Program-made: the position numbers and the translations under genes
The notes under the pieces: generated by a model
What the model was told of the DNA's origin: nothing
The model's input: only the letters and a program-made list of their open reading frames with translations
The model's database searches: none
Source of the DNA: CAVORB01 sp963698495
GTDB taxonomy: Bacteria > Pseudomonadota > Gammaproteobacteria > Chromatiales > Chromatiaceae
Reading direction: 5' to 3'
Assembly (NCBI GenBank): GCA_963698495.1
Contig: CAVORB010000011.1
Span: 62,001 to 126,000, forward strand
Length of the DNA stretch: 64,000 bases
Shown here: in pieces, positions 37,135 through 46,113 of the stretch
Layout of the letters: each line of letters opens with the position of its first letter
How positions within the stretch are numbered: the stretch's first letter is position 1

Positions 37135-38367
37135 ATGGAGCTGCTAGACGGCGTCCTACGCATCGAATCCTTCCTCGCAGTCACCATCGGCATTGTCGTC
37201 TTGTTCGTCGGCAAGCGGCTGAACCAGAAGGTCGGCTTTCTGCGCGAGTTCAGCATCCCGGAGCCCGTCACCGGGGGGCTCTTGTTCTCGATCCTGTTCG
37301 GGCTCCTTTATGCCTTCTCCGGGGTCGAGGTCCAGTTCGAGCTGCGCGCCCGCGATGTTCTGCTCGTGTATTTCTTTACGACCATCGGCATCAATGCCAG
37401 TGCCCGCGACCTGCTCACCGGTGGCCGGCCGCTGGCGATCCTGCTTGCCATCACGATCCTCTTCATGCTGGCGCAGAACCTGACCGGTGTCGCGGTGGCC
37501 GGTCTCTTCGATCTGCCCTCCGCGGTCGGCGTGCTCGGCGGCAGCGTCTCATTGATCGGCGGTCACGGCACCGCCATCGCTTGGGCACCGACCATCGGTG
37601 AGACGCACGGTATCCCCAACGCGATGGAGATCGGTATTGCCAGCGCCACATTCGGCCTCATCCTCGCCAGCATCATGGGCGGCCCGATCGCCAAGTTTCT
37701 GATCAAACGGAATCGCCTGACGCCGAACGCGGAGGAGGCCGGTGAGTGTCAGGACGTGGGCTTGTCCGAGGCGCAGAAAAAGGAAGGCATCGGTCACCTG
37801 GATTTTCTCGATGCCGTGCTGGCCATCCACATCTGCATCATCGTCGGCTTCTTCCTGAACGAGGCCATCTCCGACCTGGGGCTCAAGCTGCCGCTGTTCG
37901 TCACCTGCCTGTTTGCCGGCATCCTCATCACCAACCTGGTGCCGAAGAATCTGCCCACCCTCACCGGCACGCACTGGCCGGCGCGGACCCCCGCCATGGC
38001 GCTGATCGCGGACATTGCCCTCGGCGCCTTCCTCGCCATGTCGCTGATGAGCATGCAGCTCTGGACCCTGATCGATCTGGCCGCCCCCATCCTGACCATT
38101 TTGGCGGCCCAGTTCGCCCTGGCCGTGACCGTCACCGTCGTCGTCCTGTTTCCGCTGATGGGCCGCGACTATGACGCGGCAGTGGTGGCGGCCGGTTTTG
38201 GCGGTGTGACCCTGGGCTCCACTCCTACCGCAATGGCCAACATGGCGGCGGTCACCCAGCGTTTCGGACCCTCGCACCGAGCCTTCATTATCGTCCCGCT
38301 GGTCTCGGCCTTTTTCATCGATCTGGTCAACGCGGTGGTCATACCGTTTTTTCTCAGGACCTTTTAG
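37135..38367 (+). CDS. gltS: Sodium/glutamate symporter GltS
   Basis: GltS imports glutamate with sodium. The 410-residue protein has about ten membrane helices in two inverted halves. Typical motifs are PEPVTGGLLFSILFGLL in the first half, SLIGGHGTAIAWAPTI, and FGGVTLGSTPTAMANMAAVT in the second; the glycine-rich GGHGTA and GxTPTA loops are the re-entrant transport loops. The ATG at 37135, preceded by AAGAGGAG, is chosen over an in-frame start at 37045. Glutamate uptake may serve osmotic adjustment along with sucrose. Confidence 0.93.
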   Translation: MELLDGVLRIESFLAVTIGIVVLFVGKRLNQKVGFLREFSIPEPVTGGLLFSILFGLLYAFSGVEVQFELRARDVLLVYFFTTIGINASARDLLTGGRPLAILLAITILFMLAQNLTGVAVAGLFDLPSAVGVLGGSVSLIGGHGTAIAWAPTIGETHGIPNAMEIGIASATFGLILASIMGGPIAKFLIKRNRLTPNAEEAGECQDVGLSEAQKKEGIGHLDFLDAVLAIHICIIVGFFLNEAISDLGLKLPLFVTCLFAGILITNLVPKNLPTLTGTHWPARTPAMALIADIALGAFLAMSLMSMQLWTLIDLAAPILTILAAQFALAVTVTVVVLFPLMGRDYDAAVVAAGFGGVTLGSTPTAMANMAAVTQRFGPSHRAFIIVPLVSAFFIDLVNAVVIPFFLRTF

Positions 38368-38709
38368 CCGTATGAGTTGCCACTGAGAGCGGGGAGTTGG
38401 CGGCAGGCGCCATGCTCAGCCATCCCCGGTCCGTGCTTGAACCCGGCGACGCCATCGCCTATCCTCCTGTCGCCCTTACGTTGCGCCATGCCTCTCGGCC
38501 GCACTCAGCAGCCGACATTGCTCGACGCTTGGTTGAACAATGCGCAGGATAGCGGCAGGGTCGCCGCGCTGGTCCCTTGCCCGCTCGCGACGCACGGGGT
38601 GGATCGAATGACATCCCTTCCCGTCATTGCGCGCCACGCTGATCAAGCCCCCGATGGCAATTGATCAGCATCACTGAAGACAACGCGATCCGATGGAGGA
38701 TTCATATTC
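38368..38709. other. Non-coding stretch between gltS and the DUF3124 gene
   Basis: A 95-codon plus-strand frame (38377-38664) has no ribosome-binding site and no recognisable protein character. I see no RNA gene or repeat here. The last bases (GGAGGATTCATATTC) contain the ribosome-binding site of the next gene. Confidence 0.4.
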
Positions 38710-39291
38710 ATGTCTTCACCAGGGGACTCCGAGCCGCAGAAGAAGGTTTCCCCGACGGTCTCCATCCTCGGTGCAATCGCCGCGGTGGCCGTCATCGTGG
38801 GCATGGTCTATCTGGGAATCCGTCTCGAGACCATTGATGACCGGCTGAGCTTCCGGCCGCCGCAATCCTCCGTGGGGCAATCCGAGTCGGTGCCGCCCAC
38901 ATCGAAGGGCAGGGCGGTCTATGTGCCGGCCTACTCGCATATCTACTCGCGCGGGGGCCAGGCATTTCTGCTCGAGGTGACATTGAGCATCCGCAATACC
39001 GACCCCCTGCTGCCGATCCGGGTCGACCGGGTGCGCTATTACGATAGCCAGGGCAGCGAGCTCCGGGATTTTGCCGAGACGCCCGTCACCCTGGCGCCGC
39101 TGGGGACGGCCTCCTATCTGGTGGAGAAGCGCGACACCGAGGGTGGCTCCGGCGCCGGCTTCGTCGTCGAGTGGTCGGCGGATGAGGCGGTCAATCCGCC
39201 CATCGTCGAGTCGGTAATGATCGGGGTCGGTACGACCCACAACCTGTCATTCACCAGCCGCGGCCAACCGATCGCAAAGGCACTGCCATGA
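38710..39291 (+). CDS. DUF3124 membrane-anchored protein
   Basis: This 193-residue protein has an N-terminal membrane helix (VSILGAIAAVAVIVGMVYLGI) and a periplasmic beta-rich domain with the DUF3124 pattern RAVYVPAYSHIYSRGGQAFLLEVTLSIRNTDP...IRVDRVRYYDSQG. The function of DUF3124 is not known to me. A good ribosome-binding site (GGAGG) lies upstream. It is not clearly in an operon. Confidence 0.75.
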   Translation: MSSPGDSEPQKKVSPTVSILGAIAAVAVIVGMVYLGIRLETIDDRLSFRPPQSSVGQSESVPPTSKGRAVYVPAYSHIYSRGGQAFLLEVTLSIRNTDPLLPIRVDRVRYYDSQGSELRDFAETPVTLAPLGTASYLVEKRDTEGGSGAGFVVEWSADEAVNPPIVESVMIGVGTTHNLSFTSRGQPIAKALP

Positions 39292-39334
39292 GGAATACGA
39301 AGGTATTTGCGAATTCGGATTGAGTCCCGCTTTG

Positions 39335-39582
39335 GAGACACTGATTTATTGGCCATCCTGGCCAAAAATCAGACGGTACGTCCTGTACCGCGGGAAACGC
39401 TTAATAAATCAGTGCTTCCCTTGACGGAGACGCCGATCATTGGCCATCCTGGCCAAGATCAGCACGCCACCCAAGGAACGTGGTTCTTGGATAGCTTCAT
39501 TTTCAAACGCTTACGCGCTTGAAAATAATGGCGTCACATGCTGTGCCGCAGCAAGCGCTGAATTGTTCAGCGGTTCCTTGAG
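39335..39582 (+). repeat. Two tandem units of the dispersed intergenic repeat
   Basis: Unit 1 (39335-39425) starts GGAGACACTGATTTATTGG, continues CCATCCTGGCCAAAAATCAG and ends with a hairpin GGGAAACGC...GTGCTTCCC. Unit 2 (39426-39582) starts GGAGACGCCGATCATTGG, continues CCATCCTGGCCAAGATCAG and carries an additional block with the palindrome-like TTTTCAAACGCTTACGCGCT and TGAAAATAATGGCGTCAC before its hairpin GCAAGCGCTGAATTGTTCAG. This is the most complete example in the window. Confidence 0.75.
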
Positions 39583-39744
39583 CCCGGGCTGAAGATGGCC
39601 AGTCTCACCGCGTAAAGTGCGCTGCAGGTTGGCGGCAGAACACATCTGATGATCGCTCGGGGCCTATTGTAAACGCTCTCTTGGGGCAGCAACTTTCAGC
39701 TTGTACTCGATTGACCGATCTCAGAGCGCGGAGGTGGCAGAGCC

Positions 39745-40047
39745 ATGAACCGAAACAGATTGGAGACGCAGGCTGTCGAGGCCGCCCTCGCGGCACTCAA
39801 CGACGTCGCGGAGACACCCTGGGCCGCCATTGACGGCAAGCTGCACAAGGAGTTTCAGTTCACGGACTTCGTGGAGGCCTTCGGGTTCATGACCAAGGCT
39901 GCCTTGGCGGCGGAGTCGATGGACCACCACCCGGAGTGGTTTAACGTCTACAAGAAGGTGCGGGTCGATCTCTCCACCCACGACGCGGGTGGCATTACCG
40001 AGCTCGATTTCGCCCTGGCGGAGCGGATGGAAGCCTTATCCCGCTGA
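39745..40047 (+). CDS. phhB: Pterin-4a-carbinolamine dehydratase
   Basis: The 100-residue protein has the PCD/DCoH active-site pattern: AESMDHHPEWFNVYKKVRVDLSTHDAGG, in which the two His and the Pro-Glu-Trp stretch are conserved. PhhB recycles pterin cofactor after phenylalanine hydroxylase; many bacteria keep it without that enzyme, and no phhA is seen here. The size is normal and it is a single-gene unit before gltX. Confidence 0.9.
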   Translation: MNRNRLETQAVEAALAALNDVAETPWAAIDGKLHKEFQFTDFVEAFGFMTKAALAAESMDHHPEWFNVYKKVRVDLSTHDAGGITELDFALAERMEALSR

Positions 40048-40211
40048 CGGGCCAGCTCTTCGCGATTCGGGCGGAGGCAGTCCGTCATCCGAGGATGTCG
40101 TTGTCGAATGACGATCAGCTGCAGCATCAGGGGGGTGGCTGACGCGGGATTCCCCGCGCCTATCTGCTAGAATTCGCGGCCTTGCTCCACACTCACTCGG
40201 CAGGGCCCTTC

Positions 40212-41627
40212 ATGACCGTCCGCACCCGATTCGCTCCCTCCCCGACCGGCTACCTGCACGTGGGCGGCGCCCGCACGGCGCTTTTCTGCTACCTGTTCGC
40301 CCGCAAGCACGGCGGCCGTTTCGTCCTGCGCATCGAGGACACGGACCTGGAGCGCTCCACGGCGGAGTCGGTGAACGCCATCCTCGAGGGCATGACCTGG
40401 CTCGGTCTGGACTACGACGAGGGCCCCTTCTACCAGACCCAGAGATTCGACCGCTACAACCAGGTCATCGACGAGCTCATGTCGAAGGGCCTCGCCTATC
40501 GCTGCGACTGCCCGAAGGAGCGACTGGAGGCGCTGCGCGAGGAGCAGATGGCGAACAAGGTCAAGCCGCGCTATGACGGACACTGTCGGCAGCGGCAGGT
40601 CGACCCAGGGCAGCCGCACGTGATCCGCTTCCGCAATCCGGAGGACGGAAACGTGGTGGTGGACGACATGATCCGGGGCAGGGTGGTCATCAGCAACGGC
40701 GAGCTGGACGATCTCATCATCCGCCGCAGCGACGGCTCGCCAACCTACAATCTGACCGTGGTCGTGGACGACATGGACATGGAGATCACCCACGTCATCC
40801 GCGGCGACGATCACGTCAACAACACCCCGCGCCAGATGAACATCCTGCACGCGCTGGGCAAGAGGCCTCCCCAGTATGCCCATCTGCCCATGATCCTGGG
40901 CGACGACGGCTCGCGTCTATCGAAGCGGCATGGGGCGGTGAGCGTCGTCGCCTACCGCGACGAGGGCTACCTGCCCGAGGCGCTGTTGAATTACCTGGTG
41001 CGCCTGGGATGGTCTCACGGCGACCAGGAGATCTTCTCCCTCGAGGAGATGATCGCGCTGTTCGACATCACAGAGGTCAACAAGGCCGCCGCCAGCTTCA
41101 ACACCGACAAGCTGAATTGGCTCAATCAGCACTACCTGCAGCACGCCGACCCCCATCGCATCGCGCGCCTGTTGAGTCCCCATATGGGCAGGCTGGGGAT
41201 CGATCCTGCCTCCGGGCCGGATCTCGCGGCCGTGGTGGAGATCCAGGCGGCGCGGGCCAAGACTCTGGTGGAGCTCGCCGAGATCAGCGCCTTCGTCTAC
41301 CAGGACTTCGACGATTACGAGGAGGCGGCGGCCAAGAAGCACCTGCGCCCGGTGGCGAGGGAGCCCCTGGAGCGCATGCGCGACGCCCTCGAGATGCTGG
41401 CGCTGGACGATTGGGAGCCGGAGACCCTCGGGCACACGGTCGAGCGGGTCGCCGCGGAGCTGGATCTGAAGATGGGCAAGGTGGCCCAGCCCCTGCGCGT
41501 GGCCGTGGTCGGCCGGGCCGCCTCCCCCGGCATCGACGTCACCCTCCAGCTGGTGGGCAAGGACGCGACTCTGCGCCGTATCGGCAGGGCCCTGGACTAC
41601 ATCCGGGAGCGCGAGGCGGCCGCCTGA
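40212..41627 (+). CDS. gltX: Glutamyl-tRNA synthetase
   Basis: GltX charges tRNA-Glu. The start at 40212 gives MTVRTRFAPSPTGYLHVGGA, the standard N-terminus with the HIGH-type motif HVGG; a TTG-initiated extension from 40182 is unlikely. The KMSKS-type motif reads SRLSKRHGAVSV. The protein has 471 residues, as usual for class I GluRS, with a C-terminal helical anticodon-binding domain. It converges with the two-component regulator genes downstream. Confidence 0.96.
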   Translation: MTVRTRFAPSPTGYLHVGGARTALFCYLFARKHGGRFVLRIEDTDLERSTAESVNAILEGMTWLGLDYDEGPFYQTQRFDRYNQVIDELMSKGLAYRCDCPKERLEALREEQMANKVKPRYDGHCRQRQVDPGQPHVIRFRNPEDGNVVVDDMIRGRVVISNGELDDLIIRRSDGSPTYNLTVVVDDMDMEITHVIRGDDHVNNTPRQMNILHALGKRPPQYAHLPMILGDDGSRLSKRHGAVSVVAYRDEGYLPEALLNYLVRLGWSHGDQEIFSLEEMIALFDITEVNKAAASFNTDKLNWLNQHYLQHADPHRIARLLSPHMGRLGIDPASGPDLAAVVEIQAARAKTLVELAEISAFVYQDFDDYEEAAAKKHLRPVAREPLERMRDALEMLALDDWEPETLGHTVERVAAELDLKMGKVAQPLRVAVVGRAASPGIDVTLQLVGKDATLRRIGRALDYIREREAAA

Positions 41628-41728
41628 GCGGCGCCGCCCGCTATCGATAGCCGCGGACCCCGGGCGGGGGGAAGTCCCTCACCCGGCGCTCGGAAGAGGC
41701 GGTCAAGAAACGCCCTGGTCTAGATCCG

Positions 41729-43084
41729 TCAGGACAGCTCGGCCAGCCCGTGGCGGCGGATCAGGCGGTAGATGTTGCGCTCGCTCACATCCAGCACCTC
41801 GGCGACCTTGGCGCGGTGTCCGGAGTGCTTGCCGAGCTGCAGCTTCAGGTACTCGGCCTGCAGCTCCTCCAGGGTGGGATCGTGGTCGAAGCTGATCGTG
41901 ACCTTGACCTGGCTCTTGTTGCCCAGGGCGCTGAAGGCCAGGTGCTCGGGACGGATGGCGCTGGCGTCGCGGGAGAGGATGATGGCCCGCTCCACCACGT
42001 TCTTGAGCTCGCGCACGTTGCCGGGCCAGTCGTATGCGGTGAGTCGCCGGAGCGCCTCGTTGGATAGCCACTTGTTGATCCGGCGCGAGAAGTTGTGGTT
42101 CTGGATGAAGTGGGTCGCTAGGTAGGGGATGTCGTCGCGGCGGTCCCGCAGCGGCGGGGTGTCGATCACGAACGCGCTGAGGCGGTAGTAAAGGTCGGCG
42201 CGGAATTCTCCGCTGGCGCTCATGACCTCGAGGTCGCGGTTGGTCGCGGCGACCACGCGGATGTTGGCTTGCAGATCCTTGGTGCCGCCGACGCGGCGGA
42301 AGATGCCCGTTTCCAGTACCCGCAGCAGCTTGGACTGGATGGAGGCGTCGATCTCGCCGATCTCGTCGAGGAATAGGGTGCCACCCTCCGCGCCCTCGAT
42401 CAGGCCGCGCTTCTGGCGGTCCGCTCCGGTGAAGGCCCCTTTTTCGTGTCCGAACAGCTCGGACTCGAACAGCTTCTCCTGCAGCGTGCAGCAGTCCACG
42501 GCGACGAAGTTGCGTTTGGCCCGCCGGCTGCTGTCGTGGATTGCGCGGGCGACCAGCTCCTTGCCGGAGCCGCTCTCACCTTGAATCAGCACCGTGATGT
42601 CGGTGGGCGCCACGTCGGCGATGGTCTCCTTGATCTTCAGCAGCGGGACGCTCACGCCGATCATGAAGCTGGCGGTACCCTCCTTCGCCCGCAGGCGCTG
42701 GCGGCAGAACTGGTGGTCGCTGCGCAGCGCCGCGTCGTCCAGGGCGCGCTGCACCACGAGCAGGAGCTCTTCCGGGCTCGCGGGCTTGAGCAGGTACTCG
42801 AAGGCCCCGGCCTTCATCGCCGCCACCGCGTTGCGTACCGAACCGAAGGCGGTCAACACCACCACCGGCAGCATCTTGACCAGATCGGGCAGGCGATCCA
42901 GGGTGTCGCCGTCCGGCAGCCTGACGTCGGCGATGAGCAAGTGGGGTTCGTGGGCGGCGAGAAAGACGTCCGCCTGTTCCCAGGAAGTCACCCCGACGGC
43001 GTCGTAGTCGTGACTGCACAGCTGCCGGACGATCAGTCGGTTGAGGACGGCGTCGTCCTCGACGATCAGGATCTGTTTCGCCAC
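41729..43084 (-). CDS. Sigma-54-dependent response regulator (NtrC family)
   Basis: The 451-residue protein has a receiver domain with acidic pocket VEDD (residues 8-11) and phosphoacceptor Asp in LLIADVRLPDGD, an AAA+ domain with Walker A GESGSGKE, the sigma-54-contacting GAFTGA loop, and Walker B GGTLFLDEIGEI, and a Fis-type HTH at the C-terminus (AEVLDVSERNIYRLIRRHGL). It follows the haem-motif sensor kinase by 3 bp on the same strand, so the two form a two-component pair. Two sigma-54 promoter matches lie in the divergent gene set at 45.18 and 46.44 kb; I infer these are its targets. Confidence 0.92.
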   Translation of the reverse strand: MAKQILIVEDDAVLNRLIVRQLCSHDYDAVGVTSWEQADVFLAAHEPHLLIADVRLPDGDTLDRLPDLVKMLPVVVLTAFGSVRNAVAAMKAGAFEYLLKPASPEELLLVVQRALDDAALRSDHQFCRQRLRAKEGTASFMIGVSVPLLKIKETIADVAPTDITVLIQGESGSGKELVARAIHDSSRRAKRNFVAVDCCTLQEKLFESELFGHEKGAFTGADRQKRGLIEGAEGGTLFLDEIGEIDASIQSKLLRVLETGIFRRVGGTKDLQANIRVVAATNRDLEVMSASGEFRADLYYRLSAFVIDTPPLRDRRDDIPYLATHFIQNHNFSRRINKWLSNEALRRLTAYDWPGNVRELKNVVERAIILSRDASAIRPEHLAFSALGNKSQVKVTISFDHDPTLEELQAEYLKLQLGKHSGHRAKVAEVLDVSERNIYRLIRRHGLAELS

Positions 43085-43087
43085 GGA

Positions 43088-44941
43088 TCAGATCTCCTCT
43101 TGCTGGTCTTCATCGGGGAAGGTCACCAGGATGCGGCTGCCGTGCCCGGTCTCGCTGTCCACCGAGATGGTCCCTCCATGGGATTCCACGATGCTCTTGG
43201 TGATGGACAGGCCGAGCCCGGTGCCGCGCACGCCGTCGGCGCGCCGGCTGAAGAAGGGCTCGAAGATGCGCAGGTGGTCCTTGGGGTCGATGCCGACCCC
43301 GGTGTCCTCGAACGAGAGCTCCACTCGATTTCCCCCGCGCCGGCAGCGAACGGTCAGCCTACCGCCGCGCGGCATGGCGTGGCAGGCGTTCTGCGCCAGG
43401 TTCAAAGTCACCATTCGCAGCTCGCTGTCCGTGGCCAGAACCCGCAACGGGGCCTCCTCGAGCTCGAGCCGGATCTCGACCTTGCGCGTCTCGGCCTCCC
43501 AGTGCAGGAGCTTCAGGGTATCAGCCACGACCCGATCGACCTCTACCAGCTCCTGATCCGCCGGCGGCGGGACGCTGAGCTTGAGCAGGCGCTCGGTCAC
43601 CTCGCTGCACTTCTCTACCTCCTGATCGACCAGCGTCAGGAACTCCAGAACCTGCTCGCGATCGGGCTCGGCCGCGGCATTTTCCTGCTCGGCCGCGTGC
43701 AGGGCGAGTCTCACCGCCGCGAGCGGATTATGGATCTCGTGCGCCACCCCGGCGGCGAGGCGGCCAAGCTCAGAGAGCTTTTGCTCGTGCGAGAACTTCA
43801 CCTGCTGCTCGAGGTCGCGGACGGACTCGACCACCATCAGTCTACGCTCCCCCCGCTGGGTGACCTCCATCGGGGCGGCGTAGAGCTCGACATCCAGGCT
43901 GCCGCCGTCGAACCGGCGGTGGCGATGCACCACGCGCAGCGGTTGACTGCTGCGCTGGATCTCCTTCAGTGGGCAGGTGATCAAGGTCTCCGGGCAGGGA
44001 CTTTCGAGCGCGTGGGCGGCGGCGTAGCAATGCTCCGGTACCTGCGCCGCCGGATCGATTCCCAACTGCTCGCGGTAGGTCGCGTTGGTGAGCCGTATGC
44101 GGAAGTCGGAATCGATGACGCAGACGCCGTCGGGGATCGCGTTCACCAGCTGCTGCATGAACTGCTCCTTCTCCCGGAGCTCCTCGATCTTGTTTTCGAG
44201 GCCCTGCGCCATGGTGTTGAAGCGCTCCCCCAGCGCGGCGAGCTCATCGCGGCCCGGCAGCGACGCGCGCGCATCCAGATCGCCCTGGGACAGACGCAGG
44301 CTCACGTCGGACAGGTGCCCCAGGGGCCGGACCACGAAGCGGCGGATGAACCACCAGCCTCCGGCGAGGTTGATGAGGACGATCAGGGCACCTGAGCCCA
44401 TCAGCAGGAGCGTCGTGGTTCTAGCCTGCGTCTGCAGCGGGGTGGCGTCGAAATCAACGTAGAGGATGCCGTTGATCGGGTTCTCGGCCACCGGGCCGTG
44501 ACACTCCTGGCAGGGCGCCTTGTTGCGGACGGGGTTGACGCTGCGCAGTGCGCTGACCCCGTTCCCGCGTTCGATCAGCCGCGTCGACGGGCCCCGCAGG
44601 ATTTCCTCTTCCGGCGGGATCTGTCCACCGGCCAAGGCGGGGTCGGTGCTCAGGCGGACGGCGCCGAGGGGACTGGTGATGGTCACCGCGAGGATGCCCG
44701 GCTCATGACCCAAGCGCTCCACGATGTTGGCCAACCCTTCCAGGTCCCGCTTGAGCATGGCGTTCTCGAGCGAGGTCTGGAGCAGCCGGTTGACCTGGGC
44801 TGCAGCGGTGGCGCGCTCCTGCCCGAGCTGCTCGCGGTATAGAGTCACGAAGAGCACGAGGAAAACCAGCGAGCTGATGATCAGACCGGCGGCGGTGCCA
44901 ATGGCGAACTTCTTGTTGAGGCTTTCGTCCAGCAGTCGCAT
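43088..44941 (-). CDS. Membrane sensor histidine kinase with a periplasmic CXXCH haem motif
   Basis: From ATG 44941 (GGAG 7 bp upstream) the protein has 617 residues. The order is: membrane helix 1 (about 13-34), a periplasmic domain (35-175), helix 2 (about 178-200), HAMP, PAS (about 265-370), HisKA with the His in GVAHEIHNPLAAVRL, and an ATPase domain (NLAQNACHAM, DTGVGI, GTGLGLSI). Residues 144-148 of the periplasmic domain read CQECH, a covalent haem c motif, so the sensor could respond to redox state or a haem ligand. It pairs with the NtrC-type regulator downstream and is divergent from the PDG-motif protein gene. The open frame upstream to 45598 is a shadow. Confidence 0.88.
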   Translation of the reverse strand: MRLLDESLNKKFAIGTAAGLIISSLVFLVLFVTLYREQLGQERATAAAQVNRLLQTSLENAMLKRDLEGLANIVERLGHEPGILAVTITSPLGAVRLSTDPALAGGQIPPEEEILRGPSTRLIERGNGVSALRSVNPVRNKAPCQECHGPVAENPINGILYVDFDATPLQTQARTTTLLLMGSGALIVLINLAGGWWFIRRFVVRPLGHLSDVSLRLSQGDLDARASLPGRDELAALGERFNTMAQGLENKIEELREKEQFMQQLVNAIPDGVCVIDSDFRIRLTNATYREQLGIDPAAQVPEHCYAAAHALESPCPETLITCPLKEIQRSSQPLRVVHRHRRFDGGSLDVELYAAPMEVTQRGERRLMVVESVRDLEQQVKFSHEQKLSELGRLAAGVAHEIHNPLAAVRLALHAAEQENAAAEPDREQVLEFLTLVDQEVEKCSEVTERLLKLSVPPPADQELVEVDRVVADTLKLLHWEAETRKVEIRLELEEAPLRVLATDSELRMVTLNLAQNACHAMPRGGRLTVRCRRGGNRVELSFEDTGVGIDPKDHLRIFEPFFSRRADGVRGTGLGLSITKSIVESHGGTISVDSETGHGSRILVTFPDEDQQEEI

Positions 44942-45176
44942 GAGCAGGCTCCGAGGCGCCGGGCGGCGGTTTAAGGACGTGGGGCACGTCCGACCTTGTC
45001 CGCTGAACGGCGCTGTCCCGATTATTGTGGAAGCCGCTGGCGCCTTGACTGACATTTTGGCAGATCCGGCCGACGCTTGCACCCAGGTCGAGTCGGTATC
45101 GCTTGCGCGTGCGTATGGGCAAGAAGGTCGGTACGACGCCGTGCGCCCAAGATTGGCTATGCCCCACCCCGGGTGC

Positions 45177-45192
45177 GGGCACGTTGCTTGCT
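45177..45192 (+). promoter_or_regulatory. Sigma-54 promoter match upstream of the PDG-motif gene
   Basis: The sequence GGGCACGTTGCTTGCT fits the -24/-12 consensus (TGGCACG-N4-TTGCW) with GG at 45178-45179 and GC at 45190-45191, ten bases between. Transcription would begin about 40 bp before the ATG at 45244. An NtrC-type activator is encoded divergently nearby. Confidence 0.6.
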
Positions 45193-45243
45193 TCAGCAAG
45201 AAGTCAGGGTGCGAGCGCATGCTTGCGGGGCAGGAGAGAGACG

Positions 45244-46017
45244 ATGACCTGTGTGGACCGATGTGGCGATTTGGGTCGGGTATCCTTGATCGGACTGCTG
45301 CTGGTTGCCGGCAACGCCGTCGGCGGTGAAGGCCCGTCAGGCGGCTTCCTCCGGGCGCTCGAGACGGCGGGTTGGGAGGCCCAGCGCCTGCCTGATGGCG
45401 CCGTGGAGCTGCGAACAACACGGCGGGATGCGGCGGAGGAGCCGACTCGCGCCGAACCAACTGACGCGCGTCCGGAGCGGGACGCGCCGGAGTCGCCGAC
45501 ACAGCTCTGGGAACGCCTCCGCGGTAGCGGTTGGCGCGTCGAGGTCGCACCCGATGGATCAACGCTCCTGTACCCGCCGGTAACCGGCGAAGGCGCATCC
45601 GCGGCCGCTGACGAACAGCCGGCTGAGCCCTCTTCGGAACCGCAGATGACGCTCGACGACTATCTGTCGCAGCGCGGCTGGCGCGTGGAGCGAGCGGCGG
45701 ACGGCTCGCTGTTGCTCTATCCCCGCAGCGTTGGCGCGGCGGCGGAGCAGAGGTCCGCGCCGGCCCCCTGCCCGGGGTACGTTCCGGCGCCGATAAGCAC
45801 GGGAGAGATCGAGCTGCCGGTGGATGTCTGGTCCGAGGCGAAGGCCGTCGCCGAGTCCTGGCTGTCGTCAGTCGACGGTGCCGGCTTGTCAGTCGGGCGC
45901 ATTCGCAGGATCTTTCGTGTGTTTCTGGTGAGCATCGTGGACGCTCGTCCTCCCCATGAGCTCAGGCATCAGATCGCGATCAATGTTGAGGACGGACGGG
46001 TCATCGTTCTGAACTAG
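45244..46017 (+). CDS. Secreted protein with three repeated G-W...PDG...LYP motifs
   Basis: The 257-residue protein begins with a probable signal sequence (VSLIGLLLVAGNAVGG). It then has three copies of a short motif: AGWEAQRLPDGAVEL (about 42), SGWRVEVAPDGSTLLYP (about 89) and RGWRVERAADGSLLLYP (about 145), separated by Ala/Glu/Pro-rich linkers. The C-terminal 80 residues are a different, folded-looking domain (ELPVDVWSEAKAVAESWL...HQIAINVEDGRVIVLN). The motif recurs in the hexapeptide-repeat protein at 46.9 kb. The ATG at 45244 has GGCAGGAGAGAG upstream. I know no family with this layout. Confidence 0.7.
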   Translation: MTCVDRCGDLGRVSLIGLLLVAGNAVGGEGPSGGFLRALETAGWEAQRLPDGAVELRTTRRDAAEEPTRAEPTDARPERDAPESPTQLWERLRGSGWRVEVAPDGSTLLYPPVTGEGASAAADEQPAEPSSEPQMTLDDYLSQRGWRVERAADGSLLLYPRSVGAAAEQRSAPAPCPGYVPAPISTGEIELPVDVWSEAKAVAESWLSSVDGAGLSVGRIRRIFRVFLVSIVDARPPHELRHQIAINVEDGRVIVLN

Positions 46018-46020
46018 CGA

Positions 46021-46113
46021 GGGGACTCGTTTTCAGACGCTTACGCGCTTGAAACTGGCGTCGCATTGGATTGCCCCAGGGGGCGCTGAAACCATCGGTC
46101 AGCAAGTCAAGCC
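46021..46113 (+). repeat. Truncated copy of the dispersed intergenic repeat
   Basis: It has TTTTCAGACGCTTACGCGCT followed by TGAAACTGGCGTCGCAT and GGCGCTGAAACCATCGGTCA, corresponding to the second half of the long unit at 39.4 kb. The GGCCATCCTGGCCAA half is missing. It starts right after the stop of the PDG-motif gene. Confidence 0.6.

Noticed and set aside
38377..38664. 95-codon plus-strand frame after gltS
   Set aside because: It has no ribosome-binding site, no domain and arginine/proline-rich shadow-like composition.
43088..45598. Histidine kinase start at 45598 giving 836 residues
   Set aside because: The extra 219 residues overlap the divergent gene and its sigma-54 promoter and have no coding character; ATG 44941 precedes the first membrane helix and has a ribosome-binding site.
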